Source: Neoactinobaculum massilliense
GTDB taxonomy: Bacteria > Actinomycetota > Actinomycetes > Actinomycetales > Actinomycetaceae
Direction of reading: 5' to 3'
NCBI RefSeq assembly: GCF_900604955.1
Contig: NZ_UWPE01000002.1
Span: 186,001-250,000 of the forward strand
Length of the DNA: 64,000 bases
Notes under the pieces: model-generated
What the model saw: only the letters and a program-made list of their open reading frames with translations
The model's database searches: none
What the model was told of the DNA's origin: nothing
Translations under genes and position numbers: made by a program
Part shown: in pieces, positions 42,557-52,656 of the stretch
How positions within the stretch are numbered: the stretch's first letter is position 1
How the letters are laid out: each line of letters opens with the position of its first letter

Positions 42557-44447
42557 GCTGCGCCGCCTCCTTGCCGTCCAGCCCGTCCACGCCGGTCGAA
42601 TCTGCGCCCCGCGAACTTGCGCCGCGGTCCGCAGTCGCGGTACCTTGCGCACCACCGTTTGGTACGACGTCGTTCACACCCGCGGCACCTTCTTCCACGC
42701 GTGCTGGATCATCTCCTGCCGTACCACCGTGCTTTGCCCGATCCACCTGTAGGAATCGACGTACCAGTTGTTCGGCGTCGAACCCGTAACGCTGCGCATA
42801 CGTATACAGGCCCGTGGGCACCAGGTCAGCGCGGGCGGTCACCGCGGGATCCGTGAGCACGCGCGCGGGGGCGGCGTCGGCGATGATTTTTCCGTGCGAC
42901 ATCACCAGGCAGCGCTGAGTGTATTCGAGTGCGAGGTGCATGTCATGGGTAATAAGAAGAACCGTGGTGCCGGCGCGATTCAGTCCGCGGATAAACTCCA
43001 TGAATTCGGTGTAGTGGCGGAAATCTTGGCCGGCGGTGGGCTCATCCAGAATAAGCACGGTGGGGCCCAAAGCCAGCATGGCAGCAATGGTCAGACGTTT
43101 CTTCTGGCCGTGACTCAGCGCGGAGATAGGCCAGGACCGGTACGGCCACAGCCCGCACACCGTCAGTACATGCCGGATAATCTCCCGCGAGCGCTCGGCC
43201 TCAACGCCGCGTGCCTTGAGTCCCAGCGCCACTTCCTCCCACACCCGCGGCTGGGAGAGCATCTGCCCGGGCTCCTGCAGTACGAAGCCCACGTGCGCAG
43301 CCTGTTCGGCAAGCGACCACCGGGCGGCGTCCTCCCCACCGATGAGCACGGTACCTTCACGCGGCTTCTCGAAGCCGGCCAGCGCTCGGGCCAGGGTGGA
43401 TTTTCCGGCGCCGTTGGAGCCGACGATACTAACCATTTGACCGGCCGGGATGGTGGCCGAAAGCTGCTCGAGCACGCGATTGTCAGGCTGATCCCCGTTG
43501 CCCTCGTAGGCCACGGTGAGGTCGCGAACCTCCACGGCGGCCACGGCATCCGCCGCGATGGATGGCGCCGACACCGGCTCCCCCACCCAGCCGCGCACCC
43601 GCGCCACATCCTCCTCGCTCAGTACCGTGTGAGCAGCATTGGACGGGTGCATGGAGGCCCGCAGGTGTACGCCCGCGTAACGTAATGCGGCGGCGTGCAG
43701 GGGCGGGCGAATCCCGTTCTCCTCTAGTAGACCCGAGGCCACCAGCTCATCCGGCGTCATATCCGCGATAATCCGGCCGGAGTTCATGAGGACCACGCGA
43801 TCCACCGGACAGTGGAGCACATCCTCCAGCCGATGCTCCACGATAATGACGGTTTTACCAAGCTCCCGGTTAAGCCGGTCAATAAGCTCCACGGCCGCGC
43901 GCCCGGAGGCGGGATCCAGCATGGCCAGGGGTTCGTCAAAAAGCAGAATGTCGACGTCGTCCACCAGCACGCCGGCCATCGCCACCCGCTGCTTTTGTCC
44001 TCCGGACAGCGCCTGCGGGGAGGAGGCAAGAAAATCTGCAATACCCACCTGCCGGGCTGCCTTCGTCACGGCCTCCCGCATGTCCCGCTGTGCCACCCGC
44101 TGATTTTCCAGTGAAAATGCAATGTCCTCGGCCACCGTCAAACCCACAAACTGGTCAGCCGAGTTCTGCAGCACCGTGCCAACCCGCCGCGATACCTCCA
44201 CGATTTCTGCCCGCGCGGGATCCACCCCCGCAACGCGTACGCTACCGGCCTCCACAACGCCGTCGTCCTGATGGAACGCGAGCGAGTTCAGCACCTTCAC
44301 CAGAGTGGATTTTCCGCACCCCGATGGCCCCACGATCGCCACCTTTTCACCGGCGTCGATTCGCAGGTTGATGTCCGTCAGGGTGGCGCTCTCCTGGGTG
44401 GGATAGCGGAACGTGAAATCGCGGAGGGAAATCAGCGGCTCGGGCAC
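42549..44447 (-). CDS. ecfA: ECF transporter ATPase, two fused ATP-binding domains
   Basis: 632 residues. Domain 1: Walker A GPSGCGKST, signature LSGGQKQR, Walker B LLFDEP. Domain 2: Walker A GSNGAGKST, signature LSHGQKKR, Walker B LILDEP. A single chain replaces the usual EcfA1/EcfA2 pair. The C-terminal ~70 residues are a Gly/Ala/Asp-rich low-complexity tail. Energises import through EcfT and the S component. Its stop overlaps the ecfT start by 8 bases; ecfS ends 1 base upstream of its start. Confidence 0.94.
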   Translation of the reverse strand: MPEPLISLRDFTFRYPTQESATLTDINLRIDAGEKVAIVGPSGCGKSTLVKVLNSLAFHQDDGVVEAGSVRVAGVDPARAEIVEVSRRVGTVLQNSADQFVGLTVAEDIAFSLENQRVAQRDMREAVTKAARQVGIADFLASSPQALSGGQKQRVAMAGVLVDDVDILLFDEPLAMLDPASGRAAVELIDRLNRELGKTVIIVEHRLEDVLHCPVDRVVLMNSGRIIADMTPDELVASGLLEENGIRPPLHAAALRYAGVHLRASMHPSNAAHTVLSEEDVARVRGWVGEPVSAPSIAADAVAAVEVRDLTVAYEGNGDQPDNRVLEQLSATIPAGQMVSIVGSNGAGKSTLARALAGFEKPREGTVLIGGEDAARWSLAEQAAHVGFVLQEPGQMLSQPRVWEEVALGLKARGVEAERSREIIRHVLTVCGLWPYRSWPISALSHGQKKRLTIAAMLALGPTVLILDEPTAGQDFRHYTEFMEFIRGLNRAGTTVLLITHDMHLALEYTQRCLVMSHGKIIADAAPARVLTDPAVTARADLVPTGLYTYAQRYGFDAEQLVRRFLQVDRAKHGGTAGDDPARVEEGAAGVNDVVPNGGAQGTATADRGASSRGADSTGVDGLDGKEAAQRG

Positions 44448-44448
44448 A

Positions 44449-45006
44449 CTACTCCTCAGCCTTCAGGGAACCCGCGCGCGTGCGGGAGCGGGCATAGATC
44501 GCCAGAATAATCGAGCCCACCACGCACGTGGTCACCGAATTGGATACGAAAGCAAACGCGCCCTGCGTGAACACCTTGGAGGCCGGCTCCGAGTAAATGA
44601 GGATGTCGCCCAGCGGCGCCACCAGCAGCCAGGACACCGCATGCGCCAGGATGACGGACAGATTAAATCGCAGCGCCGTCCACCCCTTGAAGTCGCCGGC
44701 GCGCACATGATTGTGCAGCACCAGGAGCCCCAGCACCAGGCCGAATACACCCGAGGCAATCTCCCACGAAATCCAAATTCCCCAGGTGGCGTCAATGAGT
44801 AGGTGGCCAATGAAGCCGCTCAGCGCACCCACCGTTGGCCCATACAGCACGGCGAACAGCGCCAGCACGGCATACTGCAGACTGATCGTGGTATTGGGCA
44901 ACGGGGACGGAATCGCCACAAACCGACCGAGTACAAAGAAAAGCGCGGCCCCAATACCGGTGGCCACCACCTTCGCTACCGGACTGGGCGTATGCGTAGA
45001 ACTCAC
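44449..45006 (-). CDS. ECF transporter S component, UPF0397 family
   Basis: 185 residues, about six membrane helices. VVATGIGAALFFVLGRFVAI, NTTISLQYAVLALFAVLYGP and GALSGFIGHLLIDATWGIWI match the UPF0397 family of substrate-binding S components. Start GTG with RBS AAAAGGAG. Substrate not established for this family. The neighbouring DUF62 gene, whose enzymes split S-adenosylmethionine into adenosine and methionine, hints at a purine nucleoside or methionine-related substrate; this is inference from context. Confidence 0.88.
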   Translation of the reverse strand: MSSTHTPSPVAKVVATGIGAALFFVLGRFVAIPSPLPNTTISLQYAVLALFAVLYGPTVGALSGFIGHLLIDATWGIWISWEIASGVFGLVLGLLVLHNHVRAGDFKGWTALRFNLSVILAHAVSWLLVAPLGDILIYSEPASKVFTQGAFAFVSNSVTTCVVGSIILAIYARSRTRAGSLKAEE

Positions 45007-45248
45007 TGGATTCTCCTTTTATTCGGTGGACGCCCCATCTGGGCAGCCCAGTTTACGCGCCGTTTACGGGCGGCCCGCGGCCCGTTGCTTCGGGTGACCG
45101 TACGCTACGCGTGACGACGACGTCGACCGCGCCCGCCCACGCAGCCCGCCGGCACCGAAACGCTTGCGCGGCACCAGCGGCGTCGAACCGGACGCCGCGC
45201 TATCGTGCCCCGCTCAGTCACCGTGCCGAGCCATCGCGCAGCGGCACC

Positions 45249-46109
45249 TCAGGCTTCGCCGTCCATTCGTGCCAGCGAAATCTTCCAGTTCGGACCCGTA
45301 GAAATATCAAATGCGCGGGCATAGGAGCCCCGATTAATCGCTACGGCCATGCGGTCCAGCGAATTGACATACAGCAGCGATTCTCCCACCTCCACGGAGG
45401 CGAAGGAAGGTACGTACACCAGGCGATTGGCGTGAACCGCGCGGCCATCATGGGTGATGTGCACCCGCACGTGGTCGCCCAGTTCAAATCCGAGTGAAAG
45501 GAACTGTTCACGCGGAATTGAGGACCACAGCGAGCCGTAGCGGACATCCAGCGCATCCACGATCCCGGTGATCTGACCATCACCCACCTCAGCATCACTG
45601 AGTGGCAGCCGCACCAGACTGGCCGGATCCAGCGCCGGCCCCACGCCCTCAAAGGAGATGATGCCCGCAGCGAGCCGAGCACCCGTATAGGCATATACAT
45701 CCCGCCCGTGGAAGGTGTAGGACGTCTCGCTGCCCTTGCGCCGATTCACCGCCTCGTCGATTTCACGGACGGCTGTGATTCCGTAGATCGATGCCACATG
45801 GCTGAGCGTCCCGTTATCCGGTGTCACCACGTAATGTCCGGTGGCCGTCTGCGCCACCACGGACCGGCGGTCCGAGCCCACGCCCGGGTCAATGACGGAA
45901 ACGAACACGGTGCCGGCCGGCCAATAGGAGACGGTCTGCGCCAACCGCGAGGAGCCCTCCCAAATGTTATAGGGCGGGATGTTATGAGTGAGGTCGAAAA
46001 TGCGCAGCTCCGGGGAGCAGGAGAGCGCCACGCCATACATCGCGGCCACCGCGCCGTCCGCCAAGCCGAAATCAGACTGGAGTACCAGAGGGTGAGATGT
46101 TGTATTCAC
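45249..46109 (-). CDS. SAM hydrolase / SAM hydroxide adenosyltransferase (DUF62 family)
   Basis: 286 residues from the GTG at 46109. Family landmarks: LQSDFGLADGAVAAMYGV, VIDPGVGSDRRSV, VTPDNGTLS and FHGRDVYAYTGARLA. The family includes fluorinase and chlorinase, but most bacterial members hydrolyse SAM to adenosine and methionine. The gene lies 240 bases upstream of the ECF transporter genes in the same direction. The promoter side carries nested inverted repeats built on CACTTT/AAAGTG (46107-46129), a possible operator. Confidence 0.9.
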   Translation of the reverse strand: MNTTSHPLVLQSDFGLADGAVAAMYGVALSCSPELRIFDLTHNIPPYNIWEGSSRLAQTVSYWPAGTVFVSVIDPGVGSDRRSVVAQTATGHYVVTPDNGTLSHVASIYGITAVREIDEAVNRRKGSETSYTFHGRDVYAYTGARLAAGIISFEGVGPALDPASLVRLPLSDAEVGDGQITGIVDALDVRYGSLWSSIPREQFLSLGFELGDHVRVHITHDGRAVHANRLVYVPSFASVEVGESLLYVNSLDRMAVAINRGSYARAFDISTGPNWKISLARMDGEA

Positions 46110-46260
46110 TTTTCCAAGTGTAGAAAGTGACCGCAGCGCGCCACGGATTGTCCAAGTTGTGAGCAGGGCACGTCCACCGCCACTGGCCACAACTGCCCTG
46201 GATCACACAGCCCGGGCACGGGTACGTCCAGCCCGCCTAGAACCAAACGATCGCGGCCGC

Positions 46261-47838
46261 CTAGCGCGCGGCGCCAGCCGGAACGGTGATGAGCGGCCAC
46301 GGATCCGCGCGCTCCAGAATGGCAGCGATACGCAGCAGCAGGCCCTCCTGGCCCGCACGCACCCCGCCAACATGAACAGCAAACGGTAGCTCCTGGCCAT
46401 CCACCTCCGCTCGGTGCAGCGGGACGGACACGGCCGCCGGCCCCCACATATTCCACGTGGACGTCCACGGGCTGGCCACACACTGGCGGCGGAAATCCTC
46501 CGCCGGATCCTCCGGTACCTGCGTCCAGCTGGCCAGTGCGGGCGGGATCCCGCTGCCGGGGGTGAGAACGGCGTCGAAGGAAGCAAACGCCTCCCCCATG
46601 GTGCGGCCGACGCCCTGCAGTGCCGCCTGCGCGCGCACCACATCCGCGCCCGTGAGCCGCCCGCCCTCGCTCCGCAGCCACCGGGTGAGCGGGGTGAGCG
46701 CCGTCTCCTGACCGGCCGGAATACTCATCGCCGCGGCGCCCGCCTTCCAGATGGGCATGAAGGCCGAGTGCCAGCGCGCTGGCGTCAGCGGACGCGGCAC
46801 CCGGGTGAGGCTGGCACCCGCCGCCCGGAGGATTCGCGCCGCCCGATCCACCGCCGCGAGCGCTGCCGGGTGAATATCCGTGTCGACGTTGAGCGGTTCG
46901 GTAAGGATAGCCAGCCGTATGCCTTCCAGCGGCCGCGCGCCGCTCCGCAGTACATCCGCGAGATAGTGCTCGCGGCGCGGATAAGGGAACGGGTCCCCGG
47001 GGCGCACATGCGCAATAATCTCCAATCCGGCCGCGAGATCCGCCACTGTCCGGGACAGAATCCCCGGCGTGGTGAGGCCGATTCCGGGCGCGCCGGGCGC
47101 CGAGGAGACCAGGCCGCGGCCCGGTTTGATACCCAGCACACCGCATGCGGCGGCGGGAATGCGGATGGAGCCGCCGCCGTCATTCCCCAACGCAATGGGC
47201 ACAATCCCGGCGGCCACCGCCACGGCCGCGCCACCACTGGAGCCGCCCGCTGTCCGGCGGAGGTCCCACGGGGTGCGGGCGGGCGTCTGGCCAGCGGGTT
47301 CCGTATAGCCGGTAAAGCCGAATTCCGGGGTGGATGTTTTGCCGATTGTCACCGTGCCGGCCGCGAGCACGTCCGCCGCCACGCCATCCGTGTGATCGGC
47401 AATCTGTCCGCGCAGCAGCGGCGTACCACATTCCAGCGGCAGGCCTTCCACGGCGATGAGATCCTTGATCGGAAATGGCACTCCCGTGAGGTCCGGCCGA
47501 TTATCACTTGTTTCGACGACGCCGTCGCGCCGCCCGCGTGCGGCCTCCGGTACAAGTTTGGTTGTGTTGAGGGCGGGCGTGGCGTCCGCTACTGCCACGT
47601 ACGCCTCGGCCGTATTCGTGTTCGCGCTGCGCAGTATCGCCGCCGCGCGGCGGGCCTGGCGCAGTGAATACTCCGGCGCCAGCGACGCAAATGCGCCAAG
47701 ACCGGATAAATCCCGGGCGCGCTGGAGCACGCGCTCGGTGTGCTCCACGGGATCCACCCGGCCGCTGCGCATGGCTCGCGCCAAATCCAGTGCACTGTAG
47801 TAGAGGGGATCAGAGTCCGGGTCCGGATGAGTAAACAT
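46261..47838 (-). CDS. Amidase signature family enzyme
   Basis: 525 residues. The Ser-cisSer-Lys triad is visible: Lys in PFPIKDLIAVEG, GGSSGGAAVAVAAG with the cis-Ser, and nucleophile Ser in GNDGGGSIRIPAAACG. Hydrolyses an amide, substrate unknown. The flanking sequence lacks GatB and GatC, so it is not the glutamyl-tRNA amidotransferase subunit. Single gene downstream of clpB, separated from it by a hairpin. Confidence 0.88.
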   Translation of the reverse strand: MFTHPDPDSDPLYYSALDLARAMRSGRVDPVEHTERVLQRARDLSGLGAFASLAPEYSLRQARRAAAILRSANTNTAEAYVAVADATPALNTTKLVPEAARGRRDGVVETSDNRPDLTGVPFPIKDLIAVEGLPLECGTPLLRGQIADHTDGVAADVLAAGTVTIGKTSTPEFGFTGYTEPAGQTPARTPWDLRRTAGGSSGGAAVAVAAGIVPIALGNDGGGSIRIPAAACGVLGIKPGRGLVSSAPGAPGIGLTTPGILSRTVADLAAGLEIIAHVRPGDPFPYPRREHYLADVLRSGARPLEGIRLAILTEPLNVDTDIHPAALAAVDRAARILRAAGASLTRVPRPLTPARWHSAFMPIWKAGAAAMSIPAGQETALTPLTRWLRSEGGRLTGADVVRAQAALQGVGRTMGEAFASFDAVLTPGSGIPPALASWTQVPEDPAEDFRRQCVASPWTSTWNMWGPAAVSVPLHRAEVDGQELPFAVHVGGVRAGQEGLLLRIAAILERADPWPLITVPAGAAR

Positions 47839-47877
47839 GCCTTGACCCTAACGCGGGTTTGTGCGCCGGCAAGGCTT

Positions 47878-47904
47878 GTTGTGGGCCGCCTAGCGGCCCA
47901 CAAC
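47878..47904 (-). terminator. Hairpin after clpB
   Basis: Perfect 12-bp inverted repeat (47878-47889 with 47893-47904), loop CTA. Lies past the clpB stop on the - strand. No T-run, so termination is probable but not certain. Arms resemble those of the glgP/adhE terminator. Confidence 0.65.
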
Positions 47905-47952
47905 GGTACATATCGGCGCACAAACCCGATCGGGGGCGCACCGGCGTCGTAC

Positions 47953-50721
47953 TTAGTACGTGGCGCCTTCAGCGTTCTCCTTAGCCTCGACGCTCAGCTC
48001 CAGGCCGTACTTGTGCCGTACTCCAGCGCCTCCTGCCGTCCCGGTTCCGGAACCGCTAGCGCCGGTGGCAGCCGTGCCACCACCCACAACGGAAGCACGC
48101 GACGCAGGCGAGCTACCGGCGTCGTGCGAGGAGGTCAGCTCCGCGAGATCCGGAGTGGCCGTATCCACCCGCACCGTATCCCCGTCCTGGACCTGCCCGG
48201 CCAAGATCATGCGGGCCAGCTGGTCCCCGATCTCCCGCTGCACCAGGCGACGAAGCGGCCGCGCCCCGAACGCCGGATCGTAACCGTCCAGCGCCAGGTA
48301 ATCGCGGGCACCATCCGTTACGTGAAGCGTGAGCCGGCGGCCCGAGAGCCGCTCCTGGAGCTGAGCCACCTGAAGATCCGCAATCTTGCCGATCTGCTCA
48401 ACGGAGAGCGGGTCGAACAGGATGATGTCATCGAGGCGGTTCAGGAACTCCGGCTTGAAGTGGCCGCGCACCTCACTCATCACGGCCTCCCGCTTCTGAT
48501 CCGCGCTGAGTGCCGGGTCAGAGAGCGCCTGGGAGCCCAGGTTGGAGGTGAGGATGAGGATGGTGTTCTTGAAGTCCACCGTACGGCCCTGGCCGTCGGT
48601 GAGCCGGCCATCATCGAGCACCTGAAGCAGGATGTCGAACACGTCCGGGTGTGCCTTCTCCACCTCATCGAGCAGGATCACCGAGTACGGCCGCCGACGC
48701 ACAGCCTCCGTGAGCTGGCCGCCCTCCTCGTAGCCCACATACCCCGGAGGGGCGCCCACCAGGCGGGATACCGTGTGCTTCTCCGCATACTCGGACATGT
48801 CGATACGCACCATGGCACGCTCGTCGTCAAACATGAACTCCGCGAGTGCCTTGGCCAACTCCGTCTTTCCTACGCCCGTGGGACCGAGGAACAGGAAGGA
48901 ACCATCAGGACGGTTCGGATCCTGGACCCCCGCCCGCGAGCGGCGAACGGCGTCGGATACGGCGGTGACCGCAGCTTCCTGCCCGATCACGCGCTTACCC
49001 AGCTCCTCCTCCATGTGGAGCAGCTTCTCCGTTTCGCCCTGCATGAGGCGGCCCACCGGCACACCAGTCCAGGCGGACACCACTTCCGCGACGGCGTCCG
49101 CGGTGACCCGCTCCGCCACCATCGGTTCGCCCTGCGGCTCCCCGCTGGCTTCCGCCTTCTCCGCCTCCTCGATCTGGCGCTCCACGTCCGGGATATCACC
49201 ATTCTGAATACGGCCGGCATCCTCATAGCGGCCCTCGCGGATGGCCAGGTCCAGCTTGGTGCGCAGGGCGTCCAGCTTCACGCGCAGGTCACCCACGCGG
49301 TTGCGGCCCTTCTTCTCCGCTTCCCACCGCGCGTTGAGCGAGGCGAGCTGTTCAGACTTATCCGCCAGCTCCTTGCGTAGCGCCTCAAGCCGCTCCGCGG
49401 ACGCGTCATCCAGTTTGTCCCCGTCCGTGTCCGTCAAGTAGGCCTCCTCCATCTTCAGCCGGTCCACCTGCCGCTGCAGCACGTCGATCTCCTCCGGGGA
49501 GGAATCCAGTTCCATGCGCAGGCGTGAAGCGGCCTCATCCACCAGGTCAATTGCCTTGTCCGGGAGTTGGCGGCCGGAAATGTACCGGTTGGAGAGCTCC
49601 GCGGCGGCCACCAGGGCACCGTCGGTAATGGTCACCTTATGGTGCGCCTCGTACTTGGGTGCGATGCCACGCAGGATCGCCACCGTATCCTCCACCGACG
49701 GCTCCCCCACGTAGACCTGCTGAAAACGACGCTCTAGAGCCGGATCCTTCTCAATGTTTTCGCGGTACTCATCCAGCGTTGTAGCGCCGATGAGCCGGAG
49801 CTCCCCACGCGCCAGCATGGGCTTGAGCATATTGCCCGCGTCCATGGCACCCTCGCTGCCACCGCCTGCACCCACAATCGTGTGGATCTCATCAATGAAC
49901 GTGACGATTTCGCCGTTCGCGTCCTTGATTTCCTGCAGCACCGCCTTGAAGCGTTCCTCAAACTCACCGCGGTACTTGGCGCCGGCCACCATGGAGGCCA
50001 CGTCCAACTGGATGAGCCGCTTGCCGCGCAGACTCTCCGGCACATCGCCGTTAACGATGCGCTGGGCGAGCCCCTCCACCACGGCCGTTTTGCCCACGCC
50101 CGGTTCGCCAATGAGCACCGGGTTGTTCTTGGTGCGCCGGGAGAGCACCTGCACCACGCGCCGGATCTCCTGGTCACGGCCGATCACGGGATCCAGTTTG
50201 CCGGCGCGCGCCGCCTCCGTGAGATCCTGACCGTACTTCTCCAGCGCCTTGAACGTGCCCTCCGGATCCGGGCTGTCCACCTTCCGGTTTCCGCGTACGT
50301 TCGGCAGTACGGCGGCGAGCTTCTCCCGCGTGGCGCCGGCCTGCTGCAGAATCTGCCCCGCCTGCGACTGCGAGGCCGCGATCCCCATGAGCAGGTGCTC
50401 GGTGGAAATGTAGCTGTCCCCCAGGCTGGTGGCCTCCTGTCCCGCCGCCGAGATAACGCGCGAGAGCGGCCGGGACGCCTGCGGGTTCTGCACCGAGCTT
50501 CCCTCCGAGCGCGGCAGCGCCGCCAGGGCACCCTGCACGCGGCCGGCAATATCCGCCCGGTTGGCACCCACGGCGTCCAACAGCGCCACAGCCACCCCGC
50601 CCTCCTGCGTGAGTAGCGCCGACAGTAGATGCAGCGGTTCGACCTGCGGATTGCCCGCATCGGTGGCCAGGCGTATCGCCTCCGCCAGCGCCTCCTGCGA
50701 CTTTGTAGTCAACTTGTCCAT
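47953..50721 (-). CDS. clpB: ATP-dependent disaggregase ClpB
   Basis: 922 residues. N-terminal Clp domain with two repeats (1-145), AAA-1 with GEPGVGKT and IDEIHT, the middle coiled-coil domain (about 405-525, [13 protein letters not shown] and following), AAA-2 with GPTGVGKTE, and D2 small domain ending near 855. The last ~60 residues are a Gly/Ser/Thr-rich tail, longer than usual. Refolds aggregated proteins with DnaK. RBS GGGAGGA. Preceded by a HAIR operator, so it should be under HspR heat-shock control. Confidence 0.97.
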   Translation of the reverse strand: MDKLTTKSQEALAEAIRLATDAGNPQVEPLHLLSALLTQEGGVAVALLDAVGANRADIAGRVQGALAALPRSEGSSVQNPQASRPLSRVISAAGQEATSLGDSYISTEHLLMGIAASQSQAGQILQQAGATREKLAAVLPNVRGNRKVDSPDPEGTFKALEKYGQDLTEAARAGKLDPVIGRDQEIRRVVQVLSRRTKNNPVLIGEPGVGKTAVVEGLAQRIVNGDVPESLRGKRLIQLDVASMVAGAKYRGEFEERFKAVLQEIKDANGEIVTFIDEIHTIVGAGGGSEGAMDAGNMLKPMLARGELRLIGATTLDEYRENIEKDPALERRFQQVYVGEPSVEDTVAILRGIAPKYEAHHKVTITDGALVAAAELSNRYISGRQLPDKAIDLVDEAASRLRMELDSSPEEIDVLQRQVDRLKMEEAYLTDTDGDKLDDASAERLEALRKELADKSEQLASLNARWEAEKKGRNRVGDLRVKLDALRTKLDLAIREGRYEDAGRIQNGDIPDVERQIEEAEKAEASGEPQGEPMVAERVTADAVAEVVSAWTGVPVGRLMQGETEKLLHMEEELGKRVIGQEAAVTAVSDAVRRSRAGVQDPNRPDGSFLFLGPTGVGKTELAKALAEFMFDDERAMVRIDMSEYAEKHTVSRLVGAPPGYVGYEEGGQLTEAVRRRPYSVILLDEVEKAHPDVFDILLQVLDDGRLTDGQGRTVDFKNTILILTSNLGSQALSDPALSADQKREAVMSEVRGHFKPEFLNRLDDIILFDPLSVEQIGKIADLQVAQLQERLSGRRLTLHVTDGARDYLALDGYDPAFGARPLRRLVQREIGDQLARMILAGQVQDGDTVRVDTATPDLAELTSSHDAGSSPASRASVVGGGTAATGASGSGTGTAGGAGVRHKYGLELSVEAKENAEGATY

Positions 50722-50791
50722 AAATCCTCCCGTTCGGGTACCGCGCGCGGCCCTCCCGGCGCTCCCCGTCTGGTCAAGTAACGTACCCTAG

Positions 50792-50812
50792 GTTGAGTCT
50801 ATTCCACTCAAG
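50792..50812 (-). promoter_or_regulatory. HAIR element (HspR operator) upstream of clpB
   Basis: GTTGAGT-N7-ACTCAAG on the + strand, one base from the consensus CTTGAGT-N7-ACTCAAG. It sits 71 bases before the clpB start. On the - strand its TTGAGT could also serve as the -35 box, with TAGGGT about 15 bases on. In Actinobacteria HspR bound here represses clpB and dnaK until heat shock. Confidence 0.9.
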
Positions 50813-50974
50813 AGTTCTTGCAACTCAGCTTCGGGGTAGAGGGGACGTTTGGTCCGCTGTTTCCCGCGCGCCGACGCCGTTTTGGGTACGCGGAGGGAAA
50901 GCGGGTTGCAGCGCTATCTCAGTGCTGCCTCCTTCCACCGGGCAGCGCCAGCCGCTTGAGGGAGTACCGCCCGT

Positions 50975-51027
50975 AAAAAACACCAGTGCCCGCTTCCCGG
51001 ACCTATGAGGACCGAAAAGCGGGCACT
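50975..51027 (-). terminator. Terminator of the nfeD-flotillin operon
   Basis: AGTGCCCGCTT (50985-50995) pairs with AAGCGGGCACT (51017-51027); on the - strand the stem is followed by six T (50980-50975). Confidence 0.85.
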
Positions 51028-51147
51028 AGTCTCAAGCCGGCCGCTGCAACGCAAAACCGGCGGCACCACACGGCCTAGCGAAATCACCTACTCGCTAAGC
51101 CTGTGGCGACACACCATCTCAGAGCCACAAAAACCGCCGTGCGCTAC

Positions 51148-52656
51148 CTACTTAGCGGGGCTGGCGGCGTCGCCGGACGTGGTGGAATCATCCGCGGCGG
51201 AATCCTGCTTCCCTGCCAGGCCACCCACAACATCCCCGAGGTCCACCCCGGTCAGCGCCTTGACGATGCCACTAATTTCCGTGGCGTTCTTGGTGACCGA
51301 GCTGGCCATGCCGTTGGCGGTGCCGTCGTTGGAAATCAGGGTGATGTTGTCCACGTTGCCGTATGCGCCAGCGATAGCGGAAGCAAGCTCGGGCAGCTTC
51401 TCCACGATGGACTGGGCAATAGCGGCGTTGCCGTACTTCTTGAGGGCGTCCGCGCGCTTGTTGAGCGCTTCCGCCTCCGCGAGACCAATAGCCTGCTTCG
51501 CCTGCGCCTCGGCCTCGCCCTTCTTTGCGGCAATCTCGGCCTCGGCCAGGCCCACTGCCTTCGCGGCGGCGGCGTTGGCCAAACCTGTCTTCTCGGCAAT
51601 TTCGGCGTCCGCGAGGCCCGTCATGCGGGCGGACTCAGCCTTAGCCTTACCGGCACGCTCCGTCATCTCGGCGTCCGCGTTACCCTGCTCGCGCCGCGCC
51701 TCGGCCTGCGCCTGTGCCTGTGCAATCTGCGTGTACTTCTGTGCGTCAGCCTCCTGCTTGGCCCTGTAGTTCTCGGCGTCGGCGGGCTTACGAACCTCGG
51801 TGTCCAGTTCCTTCTCGCGGAGCTTAGCCTTCTCCTCCGCGGCTTCCTGCTGCTTCTGCGCAATGAGAGCAGCCTGGGCCGCCTGGGCGAGCGGACCGGC
51901 GGCGTCGGCCTGCGCCTGCTGCGTATCCGTTTCCTGCTTAATCTGGGCCTGGTAGATGGCCAGTTCCTTGTTTTTCTCCGCGATCTTCTTGTCCGCCTCA
52001 ACCTCGGCGGCGGCCGCCTCCTGCTTGGCATTGGCCATGGAGATGCGGGCCTGCTTTTCGATCTCGGAGGACTGGGCCACGCCCAGGTTTTCGATGTACC
52101 GGTTCTTGTCCGTGATCTCCTTGATCTGGAGGGTATCGAGGGTGAGTCCCATGCTCCCCAGATCTGACTGCGCGGCGGACGCAACCTTCGTGGCCAGCTC
52201 CTCGCGGTCCGAAAGCAGCGCGGAAGTTTCCATGGTGCCGATGATGGAGCGGAGCGAGCCGGAAAGCACGTCCGTCACCGAGGAGCCGATTGTATTCTGC
52301 TGATCAGCGAAGCGCTCCGCTGCGGCCAGGATCATGCGCGGCTCACTGCCCACCTTCACCATGGCCACCGCCTCCACATCCACGGGGATGGCGTTCTGAT
52401 CCACCGCATTCTCCACCACCAGGCGGATCGGAAGCGTTTGCAACGAGATCATGGTGGATGACTGCAGCAGCGGCAGCACGAAAGTACGCCCGCCGGGCAT
52501 AACCACCTTGCGCTCGCCATTTCGCCCGGAGGAGCCGGACACGATGATTGCCTTATCCGGCGGCGCAATGCGAAGCCGCGATGCGAAGAATGCGGCGGCG
52601 AGGATAACGAGGAGGACGACGCCCCCAATAAGGTATGTAAGGTATGTGACGCTCAT
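51148..52656 (-). CDS. floT: Flotillin family protein
   Basis: 502 residues. One N-terminal membrane segment (YLIGGVVLLVILAAAFFASR), an SPFH/band-7 domain (about 28-200), then a long Ala/Glu/Gln/Lys-rich coiled coil (200-430) with the AEAE and GLAEAE repeats of flotillins, and an Ala/Ser-rich C-terminus. Scaffold of ordered membrane microdomains. Begins immediately after the stop of the NfeD-like gene (TAA-ATG), the same pair as yuaF-floT in Bacillus. Confidence 0.93.
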   Translation of the reverse strand: MSVTYLTYLIGGVVLLVILAAAFFASRLRIAPPDKAIIVSGSSGRNGERKVVMPGGRTFVLPLLQSSTMISLQTLPIRLVVENAVDQNAIPVDVEAVAMVKVGSEPRMILAAAERFADQQNTIGSSVTDVLSGSLRSIIGTMETSALLSDREELATKVASAAQSDLGSMGLTLDTLQIKEITDKNRYIENLGVAQSSEIEKQARISMANAKQEAAAAEVEADKKIAEKNKELAIYQAQIKQETDTQQAQADAAGPLAQAAQAALIAQKQQEAAEEKAKLREKELDTEVRKPADAENYRAKQEADAQKYTQIAQAQAQAEARREQGNADAEMTERAGKAKAESARMTGLADAEIAEKTGLANAAAAKAVGLAEAEIAAKKGEAEAQAKQAIGLAEAEALNKRADALKKYGNAAIAQSIVEKLPELASAIAGAYGNVDNITLISNDGTANGMASSVTKNATEISGIVKALTGVDLGDVVGGLAGKQDSAADDSTTSGDAASPAK

